Positions 1-13,056 of a DNA stretch of 64,000 bases are shown one piece after another (within the stretch, counting starts at the first letter, position 1; every line of letters begins with the position of its first letter). Source of the DNA: Pseudevernia furfuracea. Taxonomy: Eukaryota > Ascomycota > Lecanoromycetes > Lecanorales > Parmeliaceae. Made by a program: the position numbers and the translations under genes. Location of the stretch: NCBI GenBank assembly GCA_022315425.1, contig JAIUPT010000019.1, positions 1 through 64,000 of the forward strand. Direction: 5' to 3'. Under the pieces are notes generated by a model. It was given only the letters and a program-made list of their open reading frames with translations. It did not search any database and was not told where the DNA came from.

Positions 1-3000
1 AGATCGAGAAGCATTCTAATGTCGACTTCGACACAATTTGACAACGAGATCGAAGTCAATGTGATTGATCAGCGCTTTGCCCTCGAACATAATCTCGAAT
101 TAGTCGTAGCGCCGTTGTCAAGTGTCAAATGAATAAATGACAACACGATCTTTTGTTATATCGTCTATCTTGTACACTATGAGTTATAAGATAGTTGAAG
201 TTATACAAAGCGATGTTCGTATATCTTTTATGTTATCGCAAAAGAAGACGATTTACTCTTTATATTAGACTGTCAGTATTAATAGATAAAGATATCGTGA
301 TTGACATTGTCTAAGAGAATCTAACGCTTTGATATCGATGCGTATACGTATAAGATATATCTCATTTTAAGATTTTATTAACGCATTGAAGGAAGAAAAG
401 TTAGTGTATGCTTTAATGATCATAGGTATTTTTGATGATGCGTCAGCAAAGAAAATATAACATTGACGAAGTCTTAGCGAATACATTACAATCGCAGATC
501 GCAGACGCTATCCCAAAATTGTTAGAGAAGTTGCGCGAATACGAAGACATATTTTTAATCGAAGAAGTCGATCGACTCTCGTCGCACGAAGAACGTAATT
601 ATGTCATTAAGACTACAGTAGAATCATTATTTGATTTACTATATAATCTATTTAACATCGAGTTTAGCGACACTGAGAACATATCTAGACGATATCTTAG
701 CGAAAGACTGAATTTAGTATTCAACGAGCTCAGCAAGAGTTCTCTATTCTTTTCTATATCAAAAAAGGGTGACGACTTGCGACTATGTGTCGACTATCGA
801 GAATTGAACAAAGTCACGATAAAAAATCGTCACCCTTTGTCTTTGATTAGTGAGACTCTAGATCGTCTAAATGAAGTCAAGAGATTCACAAAATTGGATC
901 TCAAGGATACGTATTATCGTATTCGAATTCGCAAGGGCGATGAGTGAAAGACTGCGTTTCGTACGCGTTATGACCACTTTAAGTACTTGATAATGTTATT
1001 TGACCTAATCAACGCCTCTGCGACCTTTTAGACTTACATTAACAAGTCGTTAACGGGCCTAATTAACAATTTTTGCGTTGTTTATCTTGACGACATTTTG
1101 ATTTATTCGAGTTCGCAAGAAGAACATTTAAATCATATCAAGCAAGTGCTTAAGAGGCTAAGACGTTTTAGTCTATATGCAAGTTTGAAGAAATGTGAGT
1201 TCTTCATCACAGAAGTCGAATTTCTAGACTTCATAATGTTTATCGATAACGTCGCAATGAACAAACGCAGAGTGAAAGCAATTCAGAAGTAATCGAGATC
1301 TAAGTTCTTTCATGAGGTGCAGATCTTTTAAACTTTGTGAATTTCTATCGAAGATTCATTATTACTACTCTCAAATTGTCGAATCACTCACAAACTTGCT
1401 CAAGAGAAGTATCCAAGGAAATCAAGATAAAACCTTTTAATTGACCTGTTGAGACGGAGAAGATATTTCGACGACTTCGCGAAGCCTTTACGAAAGCGTC
1501 CCTTTTATATCACTTTGATCTAGAACTTCTTATTAGAGTGGAAACGAATACTTTAGATTTCGACTTAATAGGTATTTAACTTAGTTATAAAATTGACAAT
1601 AAGCAATGACACTTCGTTACATTTTATTCTCGAAAAATATTTCTGCAGAGAGCGAAACTATGAGATTCATAATTAAAAGCTACTCGTCATCGTAACGATC
1701 TTTAAATAGTGACGTCATTATTTAAAAGAGAGTTTTCATTCTATAAAAGTACTTACGAATCATAACAACCTGAAGTACTTTATAAGAATGACGAGTTTGA
1801 ATAAGCGACAAGTCAGGTAAGCAATGAAGTTATTAATGTTTAATTTTTTTATTACACACAGGTCAGAAAGATAAACTCAGTCGATGCGCCGTCAAGACGA
1901 CCTGATTATAAGAGTGAAAACGAGTCGCTAAATCGACTGTTATCAACATTATAACAGAAATTGACAGCGATAGAAAGATCTGATAAATCTCATATGTTAC
2001 TATTATTCGAATAGCGTATAATACAAGATAAGAATTATGAGCATACGAAGCGTAGCTCAAACGTTGAGTCTCTCTTTACGATACACAGTCTAGACGTGAA
2101 TATATAATATAATCTAGTAACTAACAATAAGAAAGAAGTGACTGCTTAGAAGATAACACTTACAAATTTGATAACAGCTATAATTTAAGAGACTTATCTT
2201 AATGTTATATATTCTTCGAGATTTAGAGAACCTTCAACATGCGAGAGCATGAGATTCAAGCGAGATACTTATTTAAAGTACACGTAACGTAGCTGTCGCG
2301 CAGCTTAATTCTATTATTAAGACTGTTGATTATAAACAGCTCGTTTCACGCTTAGTAGCTCACATTGCGACAATAAGCGAAACGACATATAATCTCAATA
2401 ACAAGTTCATCTTCGAGCTTATTAAAGCACTTCAGCTAAAAAACTCTTATATTCAATAGCGAAGAAAAGACGAAGCGTAAAACAAGCGAAAGGATGACGT
2501 CGAAGCTTGAATATGAGATAGTCAGAGTCTGTTAAGATATAAGAACATATTGTACGTCCCCGAAGAGACTTTCGTCCGCGAAGAGCTATTAAGACGTTAT
2601 TATAATAATCCCTTGACGAGACATTTCGATATCGACAAGACACTAAAACTAATAACTAAAAAATACTATTAAGATAATATTAAAACAGACGTGAAATCAT
2701 ATATAAATACATATAATGTCTATCAGAGAGTGAAAATAAAGCGACATCGTTCACATGACGAGCTGAGTGCGCTTTCTCAATCAAGTCGTTCTTGAAAGAA
2801 AATCACGATGAATTTCATCACGAACCTTTCTTCAAGTCGACGCAGAGACTGCGTTTACGATACGATTCTTATAATCGTCGATAGATATATCAAAATGGTG
2901 AAATATCTATCAATCACAAAGAAAATCAATGTCTTCGATCTCGAACAGCTGCTCATAAAAGAAATCTTTCTTCGATTTGATTCATCAAAAGATATAGTCA

Positions 3001-3870
3001 CCGATCGTGATTCTGTGTTTACGAATACGTTTTGATCGCAAGTCTACTATCAAATAAAGATAAAACGTAGACTAAGCACTGCCTTTTATTCTCAAACTAA
3101 TGATCAAATCGAACGACAAAATCAAATCTTGAAACACTATCTTCGAGTTTTTTGCAACGAGCAACAAAACGACTGAGCGAATCTATTGTTTATAGCCGAG
3201 TATGTCTATCAACAAAGTTAACATAAGACGTTGAATTGCAGTCCATTCTATGCAATGTATGACTACAACTCGGACTTTAAATTGAGAATCGAGAACGATT
3301 CTTCTCAAGGGGAGATATCAGCAGCGAAAGAACGTGTAAAAGAAATTTATGCGTTACGAGAAGAGCTTGCGAAACGTTAATAAAAAGTATTCGAATCGTA
3401 AGCGAAAACGTACAACAAAAAGCATCAAGCACAATTCTTTCAGAAAGAAGACTTGATAATATTATCAATCAAGAATCTCAAACAAAAACGATCAAACAAG
3501 AAGCTTTCGAATAAGGCAATTGACTTATTCATTATTCGAAATGTCGTAGACAAGCAAGCTTATCGATTAGCGCTTTCGTTAATCTATCGCATATATAACG
3601 TTTTTCATGTGTCACTATTAGAACTCTATCGTCGTAGAGATAATAGTACGATGTCAGCATATATAGCAGCGAAATTAATAGATGATAAAGAAGAATAAAA
3701 GATCGAAAAGATCTTGAACAAGCGAAAGCGCAAGGGTGAGATGAAATATCTTATTCGTTGAGCTGAGTATTCTTATAAATACGATCAGTGAATATTAGAA
3801 AAAGACATAAAATATTCGTAGAAGTTACGAGACGTTTTCGAAAAGTCAAAGAAGCGAAGACGAAGAGCAC
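1..3870 (+). pseudogene. Ty3/gypsy chromovirus pol, RIP-inactivated (left copy)
   Basis: Degenerate pol polyprotein of a Ty3/gypsy element, entering from the left window edge. The open segments at 432-947, 1098-1292, 2808-3035 and 3453-3698 share one frame, so the gene is broken by stops and not by frameshifts. Reverse transcriptase is recognised by LRLCVDYRELNK (about 778-813) and the catalytic box YLDDILIYS near 1085. The integrase core has DRDSVFTNTF (about 3000-3035) and the later Glu in the context TNDQIERQN (about 3100). A chromodomain-like tail (about 3700-3860) has stops exactly where two conserved Trp codons are expected. Order RT, RNase H, integrase, chromodomain is that of chromoviruses. 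Nearly all stops are TGA/TAG/TAA replacing Trp, Gln or Arg codons, as RIP produces. Not functional. Confidence 0.9.
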
Positions 3871-5638
3871 GATAGATGAATAAAAAGTAATATCTCGAAG
3901 GATAACGATTCTAAAATTATTCGAAGATATCGCAATAAAAAAAGATATTTAAAGATCAAAGAGAATCGAAAAAACACAATTTATAAGCAGCGCAGAATAT
4001 ATCTATTATATCTAACTCGAAGATCAGACGTATCAAAGATGTCGACGTAAGGTTAGATTACTTCGTCTCTTGCATCACCTCGTCTTCGTTCACTCAATTG
4101 CTTTTGTTATTATTCTTATTCTCGTTCTTCTCCTCCTCCTCGTCCGCATCAATTCTCTGAATAATGATATTCACATTTAGTTTCTTCAACTCTCTAGTTC
4201 TAGCTGCGACGAACTCGGTGAAGAAGACGACGAAAGACGTCGGGGGAAGCGAGGGCCTCGTCGGGGGAAGGCGACTCGAAGACGTCGATCTCGTCGACGA
4301 GAGCCTCGTCTCCTCAGTCATTATCATCACCAACTCCGTGATTGTAATTGCTGCTACTGCTGCTGCTGCTGTCAAGGCCGTCGTTGACGTCGTCCTTCGT
4401 CGACGAAGGAGAATCGTCAGGTCCCGAGAGCGTCTTTGAGTTTATGGGGGGCAGACTCGTCTAGCGAATCGTTAGCGCAGCTGTTACGTGCTCGAAACGT
4501 CTATTAAACGTGAGGAAAATATATTCTCAATCGAAGAACATCGTAGATGCCCTTCAGAGTCGTATCAATCCGTCGAAGCGACTTGGCTTGATTTAGTTGA
4601 ATCGTTAATGCATTCGACTTTTTCTTTTTTCCCGAGACGATTCTAAACTCGCTCGTGACGAGACAACTCGACATCGAAGAATTTTACGCAGACGGTCAAA
4701 AACGATCTGCTGACATATTGTGAATGCCCATGCATTCACCCGCGGCGAATGATTCGCTCACGATACACGCGACGTCGTAATAGATTATTCGTTAGATATC
4801 TAATCTCTCACGCAGGGAGGATCTTGAATTAAGATCAGTAGACGCTTCAGCTATGTTTGAATTATGAACTATATATGTTTACGTACGAACTCACAATCGG
4901 CCCGTAGGTCGACGCAGTAAGTGTACTTTCGAAGCATCTCTTCTGTCTTCGCGAAGATAGTATCACAGCTATTCGAGACATGCTGATTCGCTGTTCGAAG
5001 ACAACGACAATAGAAGTTCTTAATCAACGCCTTTATTCGCACGAAGAATCGATTAGCAATGCTGTAGAAATAGAACTATAAACGTGTTAGAAACGTACGC
5101 GAAATCACGATTAATTCAACTTATCGCAGAACGAAAGAGAACATAGGTCGAGAAATCAATCGTCGAAAAGATCTAAGCTGTCATAATCAAATAGGTGATA
5201 CAATAATGTTCAGTATATACGTAGAAAGTGTGATATCTACGTTTGATAGCTGTGGATTAAAATAGAGAAGAATATGTTTTGTGAGAAACAAAGTTTAAAA
5301 AAACAAACTTATACACAACTCACGGCTAGCGCATAATAATCATTCACGTCGCGTATCTATAACGACGACGACGCGATCACGCGACCCACGACTCAAACAA
5401 TAAGGAACATTAACGTCAACAAACTTCACGTCGTCTACGATTATACGAACATTTTTATTCTTATACGCAAGACGTAGAAGTATCACAATCTACGCATTTC
5501 AAATTGAGATTTATAATATTAACACGAAGCTAATCTGAGAGAACTCTTTCTCTTATATTCTCTTTGAAGTTTAAAGAGTTTTAATGAGTCTATTTAAAGT
5601 AATGAATTCGAGAACGAATTTTTGAAGAAAGAAGATCA
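3871..5638 (+). mobile_element. Chromovirus 3' segment between chromodomain and LTR
   Basis: About 1.77 kb of element sequence lies between the end of pol and the 3' LTR. Most of it is AT-rich and stop-filled, but about 4090-4440 is a GC-richer patch, open on both strands, with Ser/Thr/Arg- and Ala-rich translations and no domain I recognise. The same segment occurs in the inverted copy (7235-8990), so it belonged to the element before these insertions. A purine run (GAAGAAAGAAGA, about 5626-5637) just before the LTR is the likely polypurine tract. Confidence 0.6.
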
Positions 5639-5906
5639 TGTCAGCAGCGAAATCAAGAGAACAGCTATCGCATAAGCTCGGGAATTACCGAGCGTAATCG
5701 AATCGCTTGACATACGCATGTCAAGCGGATCCTTGGCGTGAGAAGCTTAAGAGGATTATATCTCGAAGTTTCTCATTTTCCTTCCTTAAGAATTAGTCTT
5801 ACTATTAGATATACTATACGCAATATATATATCTTCGCTAAGTTCACATTGCTACACAATTCTAGCCTGTCTTATATATATCTATATTATATAAGTCAGT
5901 CTAACA
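5639..5906 (+). repeat. Chromovirus 3' LTR (left copy)
   Basis: A 268-bp repeat starting TGTCAGCAGCG and ending CAGTCTAACA, so with TG...CA ends. It matches the 16524-16791 repeat in opposite orientation and is partly repeated at 6980-7234 and 18060-18183. Its place after the polypurine run identifies it as the 3' LTR of the plus-strand element. Confidence 0.85.
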
Positions 5907-6180
5907 GAGTTCTTCATCACAGAAGTCGAATTTCTAAACTTCATAATGTTCATCGATAACGTCGTAATAAACAAACGTAGAGTGAGAGTAATTTAGAAGT
6001 AATCGAGACCTAAGTTCTTTCATAAGATGCAGATCTTTTTGAACTTTGTAAATTTCTATCGAAGATTCATTTATTATTACTCTTAAATTGTCGAATCACT
6101 TATAAACTTACTTAAGAAAAGTATCAAGAGAATCAAGATAGGATCTTTTAATTGGCCTATTGAGACGGAGAATCAAACCT
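5907..6180 (+). pseudogene. Chromovirus reverse transcriptase fragment
   Basis: Directly after the LTR the sequence repeats the RT region found at about 1195-1470, with further C-to-T and G-to-A changes. This is an older fragment of the same family, and the left element appears to have been inserted beside or into it. Confidence 0.75.
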
Positions 6181-6979
6181 GCCGTTACGACGACTTCGCG
6201 AAAGTGAAGTGAAATGAAGATAAGCAGAAGACACGGAAGAGAACGGAAAAGGAATGAAACGGAAGGGGCATTGGGGGGAGAAGGTTAAGCCAAGAACAAA
6301 AACAAAGGGAGAGAGAGGGAAAGGGAGACGCATACAACAGATGAAGCAGAGAGGCGGAGCGCCGAACAAGGGCTCTAGACGAGAAACAGCAAGCAGAACA
6401 ACGTCGTATTAAACGAGTCCGTTATCGTATATATGAATTGTTGATATAGTAATGAAATATGTGTGAACCACGAACCATTTTAGAGAAGAGTTTCTGAGGA
6501 GAAAACTTTCGGAAGCTTCTACACTTAGGAAAATATGTGTAGCTTTAGTTTTAGAAAAAAATGAAATCAGAATAATGAAATTCGTACTTCTGGTATTGAG
6601 GAATAGAAACTCTGTTGATGTTAGATGATCTATATACTAAGATTTTATATATTAAGGACAAGGCTAGAATTTCATTAGAATTGTTAGTTCTGAGCATATT
6701 TGGTTGTAATAGCAATAGCAATGTGGAAACTTAGCAAAAATAGACTTTAGAATTTATTTCGAATTTTAGAATGGTGTTTAGCACAACAGCAATGTGAGCA
6801 CATGTTATAGCTGATTGCCTGAGACGAGCGATCAGCTAAATATTGTGAAAACTTTAGCGAAGATAAGATGCTTTTATTAGCGAAGATAGCATATATAATA
6901 TTTAAAAGATTATTTTATTATTTATAATAAAGATTATTATTAGGAGGATTACCGACACTTCAAGACAAGATTAGGTAGA
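6181..6979. other. Spacer between the inverted chromovirus copies
   Basis: No gene seen. The first 200 bases (about 6180-6390) are a strongly purine-rich + strand (GAA/GGA/GAGA runs). The rest is AT-rich with patches resembling the chromovirus LTR (for example around 6700 and 6860), which suggests a shredded LTR copy. Confidence 0.5.
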
Positions 6980-7234
6980 CGTATATATATTGCGATTATT
7001 TGTATATTTATTATAGATGTATATATCATAAGTATATCTCACTAGTAAAGATAATTCTTAAAGGAAGGAAAATGAGAAACTTCGCGAGGTTATTATATCC
7101 TCTTAAGCTTAGCACGCCAAGAAGGAAAGGATCCGCTGACTGCGATGTTATTTCTATGTATGTCAAGCGATTCGATTACGCTCGGTAATTCCCGAGCTTA
7201 TGCGATAGCTGTTCTCTTGATTTCGCTGCTGACA
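6980..7234 (-). repeat. Chromovirus 3' LTR (right copy), partial
   Basis: On the minus strand the sequence begins TGTCAGCAGCGAAATC at 7234 and follows the family LTR to about 6980, where similarity fades. This is the outer LTR of the minus-strand element whose other LTR is 16524-16791. The distal end is diverged or replaced. Confidence 0.7.
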
Positions 7235-8990
7235 TGATCTTCTTTCTTCAAAAATTCGTTCTCGAATTCATTACTTTAAATAGACTCATTAAAACTCTTT
7301 AAACTTCAAAGAGAATATAAGAGAAAGAGTTCTCTCAGATTAGCTTCGTGTTAATATTATAAATCTCAATTTGAAATGCGTAGATTGTGATACTTCTACG
7401 TCTTGCGTATAAGAATAAAAATGTTCGTATAATCGTAGACGACGTGAAGTTTGTTGACGTTAATGTTCCTTATTGTTTGAGTCGTGGGTCGCGTGATCGC
7501 GTCGTCGTCGTTATAGATACGCGACGTGAATGATTATTATGCGCTAGCCGTGAGTTGTGTATAAGTTTGTTTTTTTAAACTTTGTTTCTCACAAAACATA
7601 TTCTTCTCTATTTTAATCCACAGCTATCAAACGTAGATATCACACTTTCTACGTATATACTGAACATTATTGTATCACCTATTTGATTATGACAGCTTAG
7701 ATCTTTTCGACGATTGATTTCTCGACCTATGTTCTCTTTCGTTCTGCGATAAGTTGAATTAATCGTGATTTCGCGTACGTTTCTAACACGTTTATAGTTC
7801 TATTTCTACAACATTGTTAATCGATTCTTCGTGCGAATAAAGGCGTTGATTAAGAACTTCTATTGTCGTTGTCTTCGAATAGCGAATCAGCATATCTCGA
7901 ATAGCTGTGATATTATCTTCGCGAAGACAGAAGAGATGCTTCGAAAGTACACTCACTGCGTCGACCTACGAGCCGATTGTGAGTTCGTACGTAAACATAT
8001 ATAGTTCATAATTCAAACATAGCTGAAGCGTCTACTGATCTCAATTCAAGATCCTCCCTGCGTAAGAGATTAGATATCTAACGAATAATCTATTACGACG
8101 TCGCGTGTATCGTGAGCGAATCATTCGCCGCGGGTGAATGTATAAGCATTCACAATATGTCAGCAGATCGTTTTTGACCGTCTGCGTAAAATTCTTCGAT
8201 GTCGAGTTGTCTCGTCACGAGCGAGTTCAGAATCGTCTCGGGAAAAAGAAAAAGTCGAATGCATTAACGATTCAACTAAATCAAGTCAAGTCGCTTCGGC
8301 GGATTGATACGACTCTAAAGGGCATCTACGATGTTCTTCGATTGAGAATATATTTTCCTCACGTTTAATAGGCGTTTCGAGCACGTGACAGCTGCGCTAA
8401 CGGTTCGCTAGGCGAGTCTGTCCCCCATGAACTCAAAGACGCTCTCGGGGCCTGACGATTCTCCCCCGTCGACGAAGGACGACGTCAACGACGGCCTTGA
8501 CAGCAGCAGCAGCAGTAGCAGCAATTACAATCACGGAGTTGGTGATGATAATGACTGAGGAGACGAGGCTCTCGTCGACGAGATCGACGTCTTCGAGTCG
8601 CCTTCCCCCGACGAGGCCCTCGCTTCCCCGACGTCTTTCGTCGTCTTCTTCACCGAGTTCGTCGCAGCTAGAACTAGAGAGTTGAAGAAACTAAATGTGA
8701 ATATCATTATTCAGAGAATTGATGCGGACGAGGAGGAGGAGAAGAACGAGAATAAGAATAATAACAAAAGCAATTGAGTGAACGAAGACGAGGTGATGCA
8801 AGAGACGAAGTAATCTAACCTTACGTCGACATCTTTGATACGTCTGATCTTCGAGTTAGATATAATAGATATATTCTGCGCTGCTTATAAATTGTGTTTT
8901 TTCGATTCTCTTTGATCTTTAAATATCTTTTTTTATTGCGATATCTTCGAATAATTTTAGAATCGTTATCCTTCGAGATATTACTTTTTA
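7235..8990 (-). mobile_element. Chromovirus 3' segment (right copy)
   Basis: Inverted copy of 3871-5638 with scattered transitions and small indels. The GC-rich island recurs at about 8420-8780, and its minus-strand peptide matches the one from the left copy. No domain recognised. Confidence 0.6.
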
Positions 8991-11900
8991 TTCATCTATC
9001 GTGCTCTTCGTCTTCGCTTCTTTGACTTTTCGAAAACGTCTCGTAACTTCTACGAATATTTTATGTCTTTTTCTAATATTCACTGATCGTATTTATAAGA
9101 ATACTCAGTTCAACGAATAAGATATTTCATCTCACCCTTGCGCTTTCGCTTGTTCAAGATCTTTTCGATCTTTTATTCTTCTTTATCATCTATTAATTTC
9201 GCTGCTATATATGTTGATATCGTACTATTATCTCTACGACGATAGAGTTCTAATAGTGACATATGAAAAACGTTATATATGCGATAGATTAACGAAAGCG
9301 CTAATCGATAAGCTTGCTTGTCTACGACATTTCGAATAATGAATAAGTCAATTGCCTTGTTCGAAAGCTTCTTGTTTGATCGTTTTTGTTTGAGATTCTT
9401 GATTGATAATATTATCAAGTCTTCTTTCTGAAAGAATTGTGCTTGATGCTTTTTGTTGTACGTTTTCGCTTACGATTCGAATACTTTTTATTAACGTTTC
9501 GCAAGCTCTTCTCGTAACGCATAAATTTCTTTTACACGTTCTTTCGCTGCTGATATCTCCCCTTGAGAAGAATCGTTCTCGATTCTCAATTTAAAGTCGG
9601 AGTTGTAGTCATACATTGCATAGAATGGACTGCAATTTAACGTCTTATGTTAACTTTGTTGATAGACATACTCGGCTATAAACAATAGATTCGCTCAGTC
9701 GTTTTGTTGCTCGTTGCAAAAAACTCGAAGATAGTGTTTCAAGATTTGATTTTGTCGTTCGATTTGATCATTAGTTTGAGAATAAAAGACAGTGCTTAGT
9801 CTACGTTTTATCTTTATTTGATAGTAGACTTGCGATCAAAACGTATTCGTAAACACAGAATCACGATCGGTGACTATATCTTTTGATGAATCAAATCGAA
9901 GAAAGATTTCTTTTATGAGCAGCTGTTCGAGATCGAAGACATTGATTTTCTTTGTGATTGATAGATATTTCACCATTTTGATATATCTATCGACGATTAT
10001 AAGAATCGTATCGTAAACGCAGTCTCTGCGTCGACTTGAAGAAAGGTTCGTGATGAAATTCATCGTGATTTTCTTTCAAGAACGACTTGATTGAGAAAGC
10101 GCACTCAGCTCGTCATGTGAACGATGTCGCTTTATTTTCACTCTCTGATAGACATTATATGTATTTATATATGATTTCACGTCTGTTTTAATATTATCTT
10201 AATAGTATTTTTTAGTTATTAGTTTTAGTGTCTTGTCGATATCGAAATGTCTCGTCAAGGGATTATTATAATAACGTCTTAATAGCTCTTCGCGGACGAA
10301 AGTCTCTTCGGGGACGTACAACATGTTCTTATACTTTAACAGTCTCTGACTATCTCATATTCAAGCTTCGACGTCACTCTTTCGCTTGTTTTACGCTTCG
10401 TCTTCTCTTCGCTATTGAATATAAGAGTCTTTTAGCTGAAGTGCTTTAATAAGCTCGAAGATGAACTTGTTATTGAGATCATATGTCGTTTCGCTTATTG
10501 TCGCAATGTGAGCTACTAAGCGTGAAACGAGCTGTTTATAATTAATAGTCTTAATAATAGAATTAAGCTGCGCGACAGCTACGTTACGTGTACTTTAAAT
10601 AAGTATCTCGCTTGAACTCTCTGCTCTCGCAGTTGAAGATTCTCTAAGTCTCGAAGAATATATAACATTAAGATAAGTCTCTTAAATTATAGCTGTTATC
10701 AAATTTGTAAGTGTTATCTTCTAAGCAGTCACTTCTTTTTTATTGTTAGTTACTAGATTATATTATATATTCACGTCTAGACTGTGTATCGCAAAGAGAG
10801 ACTCAACGTTTGAGCTGCGCTTCGTATGCTTATAACTCTTATCTTGTTTATACGCTATTCGAATAATAGTAAATATGAGACTTATCAGATCTTCTATCGC
10901 TGTCAATTTCTGTTACAACGTTGATAACAGTCGATTTAGCGACTCGTTTTCACTCTTATAATCAGGTCGTCTTGACGGCGCATCGACTGAGTTTATCTTT
11001 TCTGATCTGTGTGTAATAAAAAAATTAAACATTAATAACTTCATTGCTCACCTGACTTGTCGCTTATTCAAACTCGTTATTCTTATAAAGTACTTCAGAT
11101 TGTTATGATTCGTAAGTACTTTTATAGAATAAAAACTCTCTTTCAAATAATGACGTCACTATTTAAAGATCGTTACGATGACGAGTAGCTTTTAATTATG
11201 AATCTCATAGTTTCGCTCTGCAGAAATTATTTTCCGAGAATAAAATGCAACGAAGTGTTATTGCTTATTGTCATTTTATAACTGAGTTAAAATACCTATT
11301 AAGTCGAAATCTAAAGTATTCGTTTCCACTCTAATAAGAAGTTCTGAATCAAAGTGATATAGAAGGGGCGCTTTCGTAAAGGCTTCGCGAAGTCGTCGAA
11401 ATGTCTTCTCCGCCTCAACAGGTCAATCAAAAGATTTTATCTTGATTTCCTTGATACTTCTCTTGAGCAAGTTTGTGAGTGATTCGACAATTTGAGAGTA
11501 GTGATGAATGAATCTTCGATAGAAATTCACAAAGTTTAAAAAGATCTGCACCTCATGAAAGAACTTAGATCTCGATTACTTCTGAATTGCTTTCACTCTA
11601 CGTTTGTTCATTGCGACGTTATCGATAAACATTATGAAGTCTAGAAATTCGACTTCTGTGATGAAGAACTCACATTTCTTCAAACTTGCATATAGACTAA
11701 AACGTCTTAGCCTCTTAAGCACTTGCTTGATATGATTTAAATGTTCTTCTTACGAACTCGAATAAATCAGAATGTCGTCAAGATAAACAACGCAAAAATT
11801 GTCAATTAGGCCCGTTAACGACTTGTTAATGTAAGTCTAAAAGGTCGCAGAGGCGTTGATTAGGTCAAATAACATTATCAAGTACTTAAAGTGGTCATAA

Positions 11901-12860
11901 CGCGTACGAAACGCAGTCTTTCACTCATCGCCCTTGCGAATTCGAATACGATAATACGTATCCTTGAGATCCAATTTTGTGAATCTCTTGACTTCATTTA
12001 GACGATCTAGAGTCTCACTAATCAAAGACAAAGGGTGACGATTTTTTATCGTGACTTTGTTCAATTCTCGATAGTCGACACATAGTCGCAAGTCGTTATC
12101 CTTTTTTGATACGAAAAGAATAGAGAACTCTGCTGAGCTCGTTGAATACTAAATTCAGTCTTTCGCTAAGATATCGTCTAGATATGTTCTCAGTGTCGCT
12201 AACTCGATGTTAAATAGATTATATAGTAAATCAAATAATGATTTTACTATAGTCTTAATGACATAATCACGTTCTTCGTGCGACGAGAGTCGATCGACTT
12301 CTTCGATTAAAAATACGTCTTCGTATTCGCGCAACTTCTCTAACAATTTTGAGATAGCGTCTGCGATCTGCGATTGTAATGTATTCGCTAAGACTTCGTT
12401 AATGTTATATTTTCTTGCTGACGCATCAAAAATATCTATGATCACTAAAGTATACACTAACTTTTCTTCCTTCAATGCGTTAATAAAATCTTAAAATGAG
12501 AATATCTTATACGTATACGCATCGACATCAAAGCGTTAGATTCTCTTAGCAATGTCAATCACGATATCTTTATCTATTAATGCTGACAGTCTTAATATAA
12601 AGAGTGAATCGTCTTCTTTTGCGATAACATAAAAGATATACGAACATCGCTTTGTATAACTTCAACTATCTTATAACTCATAGTGTACAAGATAGACGAT
12701 ATAACAAAAGATCGTGTTGTCATTTATTCATTTGACACTTGACAACGGCGCTTCGACTAATTCGAGATTATGTTCGAGGGCAAAGCGCTGATCAATCACA
12801 TTGACTTCGATCTCGTTGTCAAATTGTGTCGAAGTCGACATTAGAATTGCTTCTCGATCT
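8991..12860 (-). pseudogene. Ty3/gypsy chromovirus pol, RIP-inactivated (right copy)
   Basis: Inverted copy of the left pol. Base 1 corresponds to 12860, and the coordinate sum drifts by only about 13 nt over 5.6 kb, so the copies differ mainly by substitutions. Minus-strand open pieces encode the N-terminal pol segment (12155-12475), the integrase core (9836-10063) and the region before the chromodomain (9173-9418). Stops fall at different codons from the left copy in places, so each copy was mutated partly independently. Together with the gag at 15097-16409 and the LTR at 16524-16791 it forms one element, now split by the insertion at 12864-15096. Not functional. Confidence 0.88.
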
Positions 12861-12868
12861 TCTGTAAT

Positions 12869-13056
12869 TGTCAGGATCAGTACAGAGTCAAGTCATGTAG
12901 GTGTATAGAATAAGACAACTAGATGAGGAGCAACTATGGACTGGGAGGGAGGGCCATATATGTATGGCGGAGTGAACCTGCCAAGACACGCTAAGCCTAA
13001 AAGGGAAGTGTCAAAGGAAGGCATGTGTCAAAGGGATGCGGGGTACGCTCGTAACA
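12869..13056 (+). repeat. LTR of the compact element, left
   Basis: 188-bp repeat with TG...CA ends, nearly identical to 14904-15091. Related solo copies occur at 18440-18633 and, more diverged, at 42308-42485 and 51390-51480. Confidence 0.88.

Noticed and set aside
4094..4439. Overlapping ORFs on both strands in the GC island
   Set aside because: Mirror-image open frames of low complexity within a dead element; kept as an element segment, not as genes.
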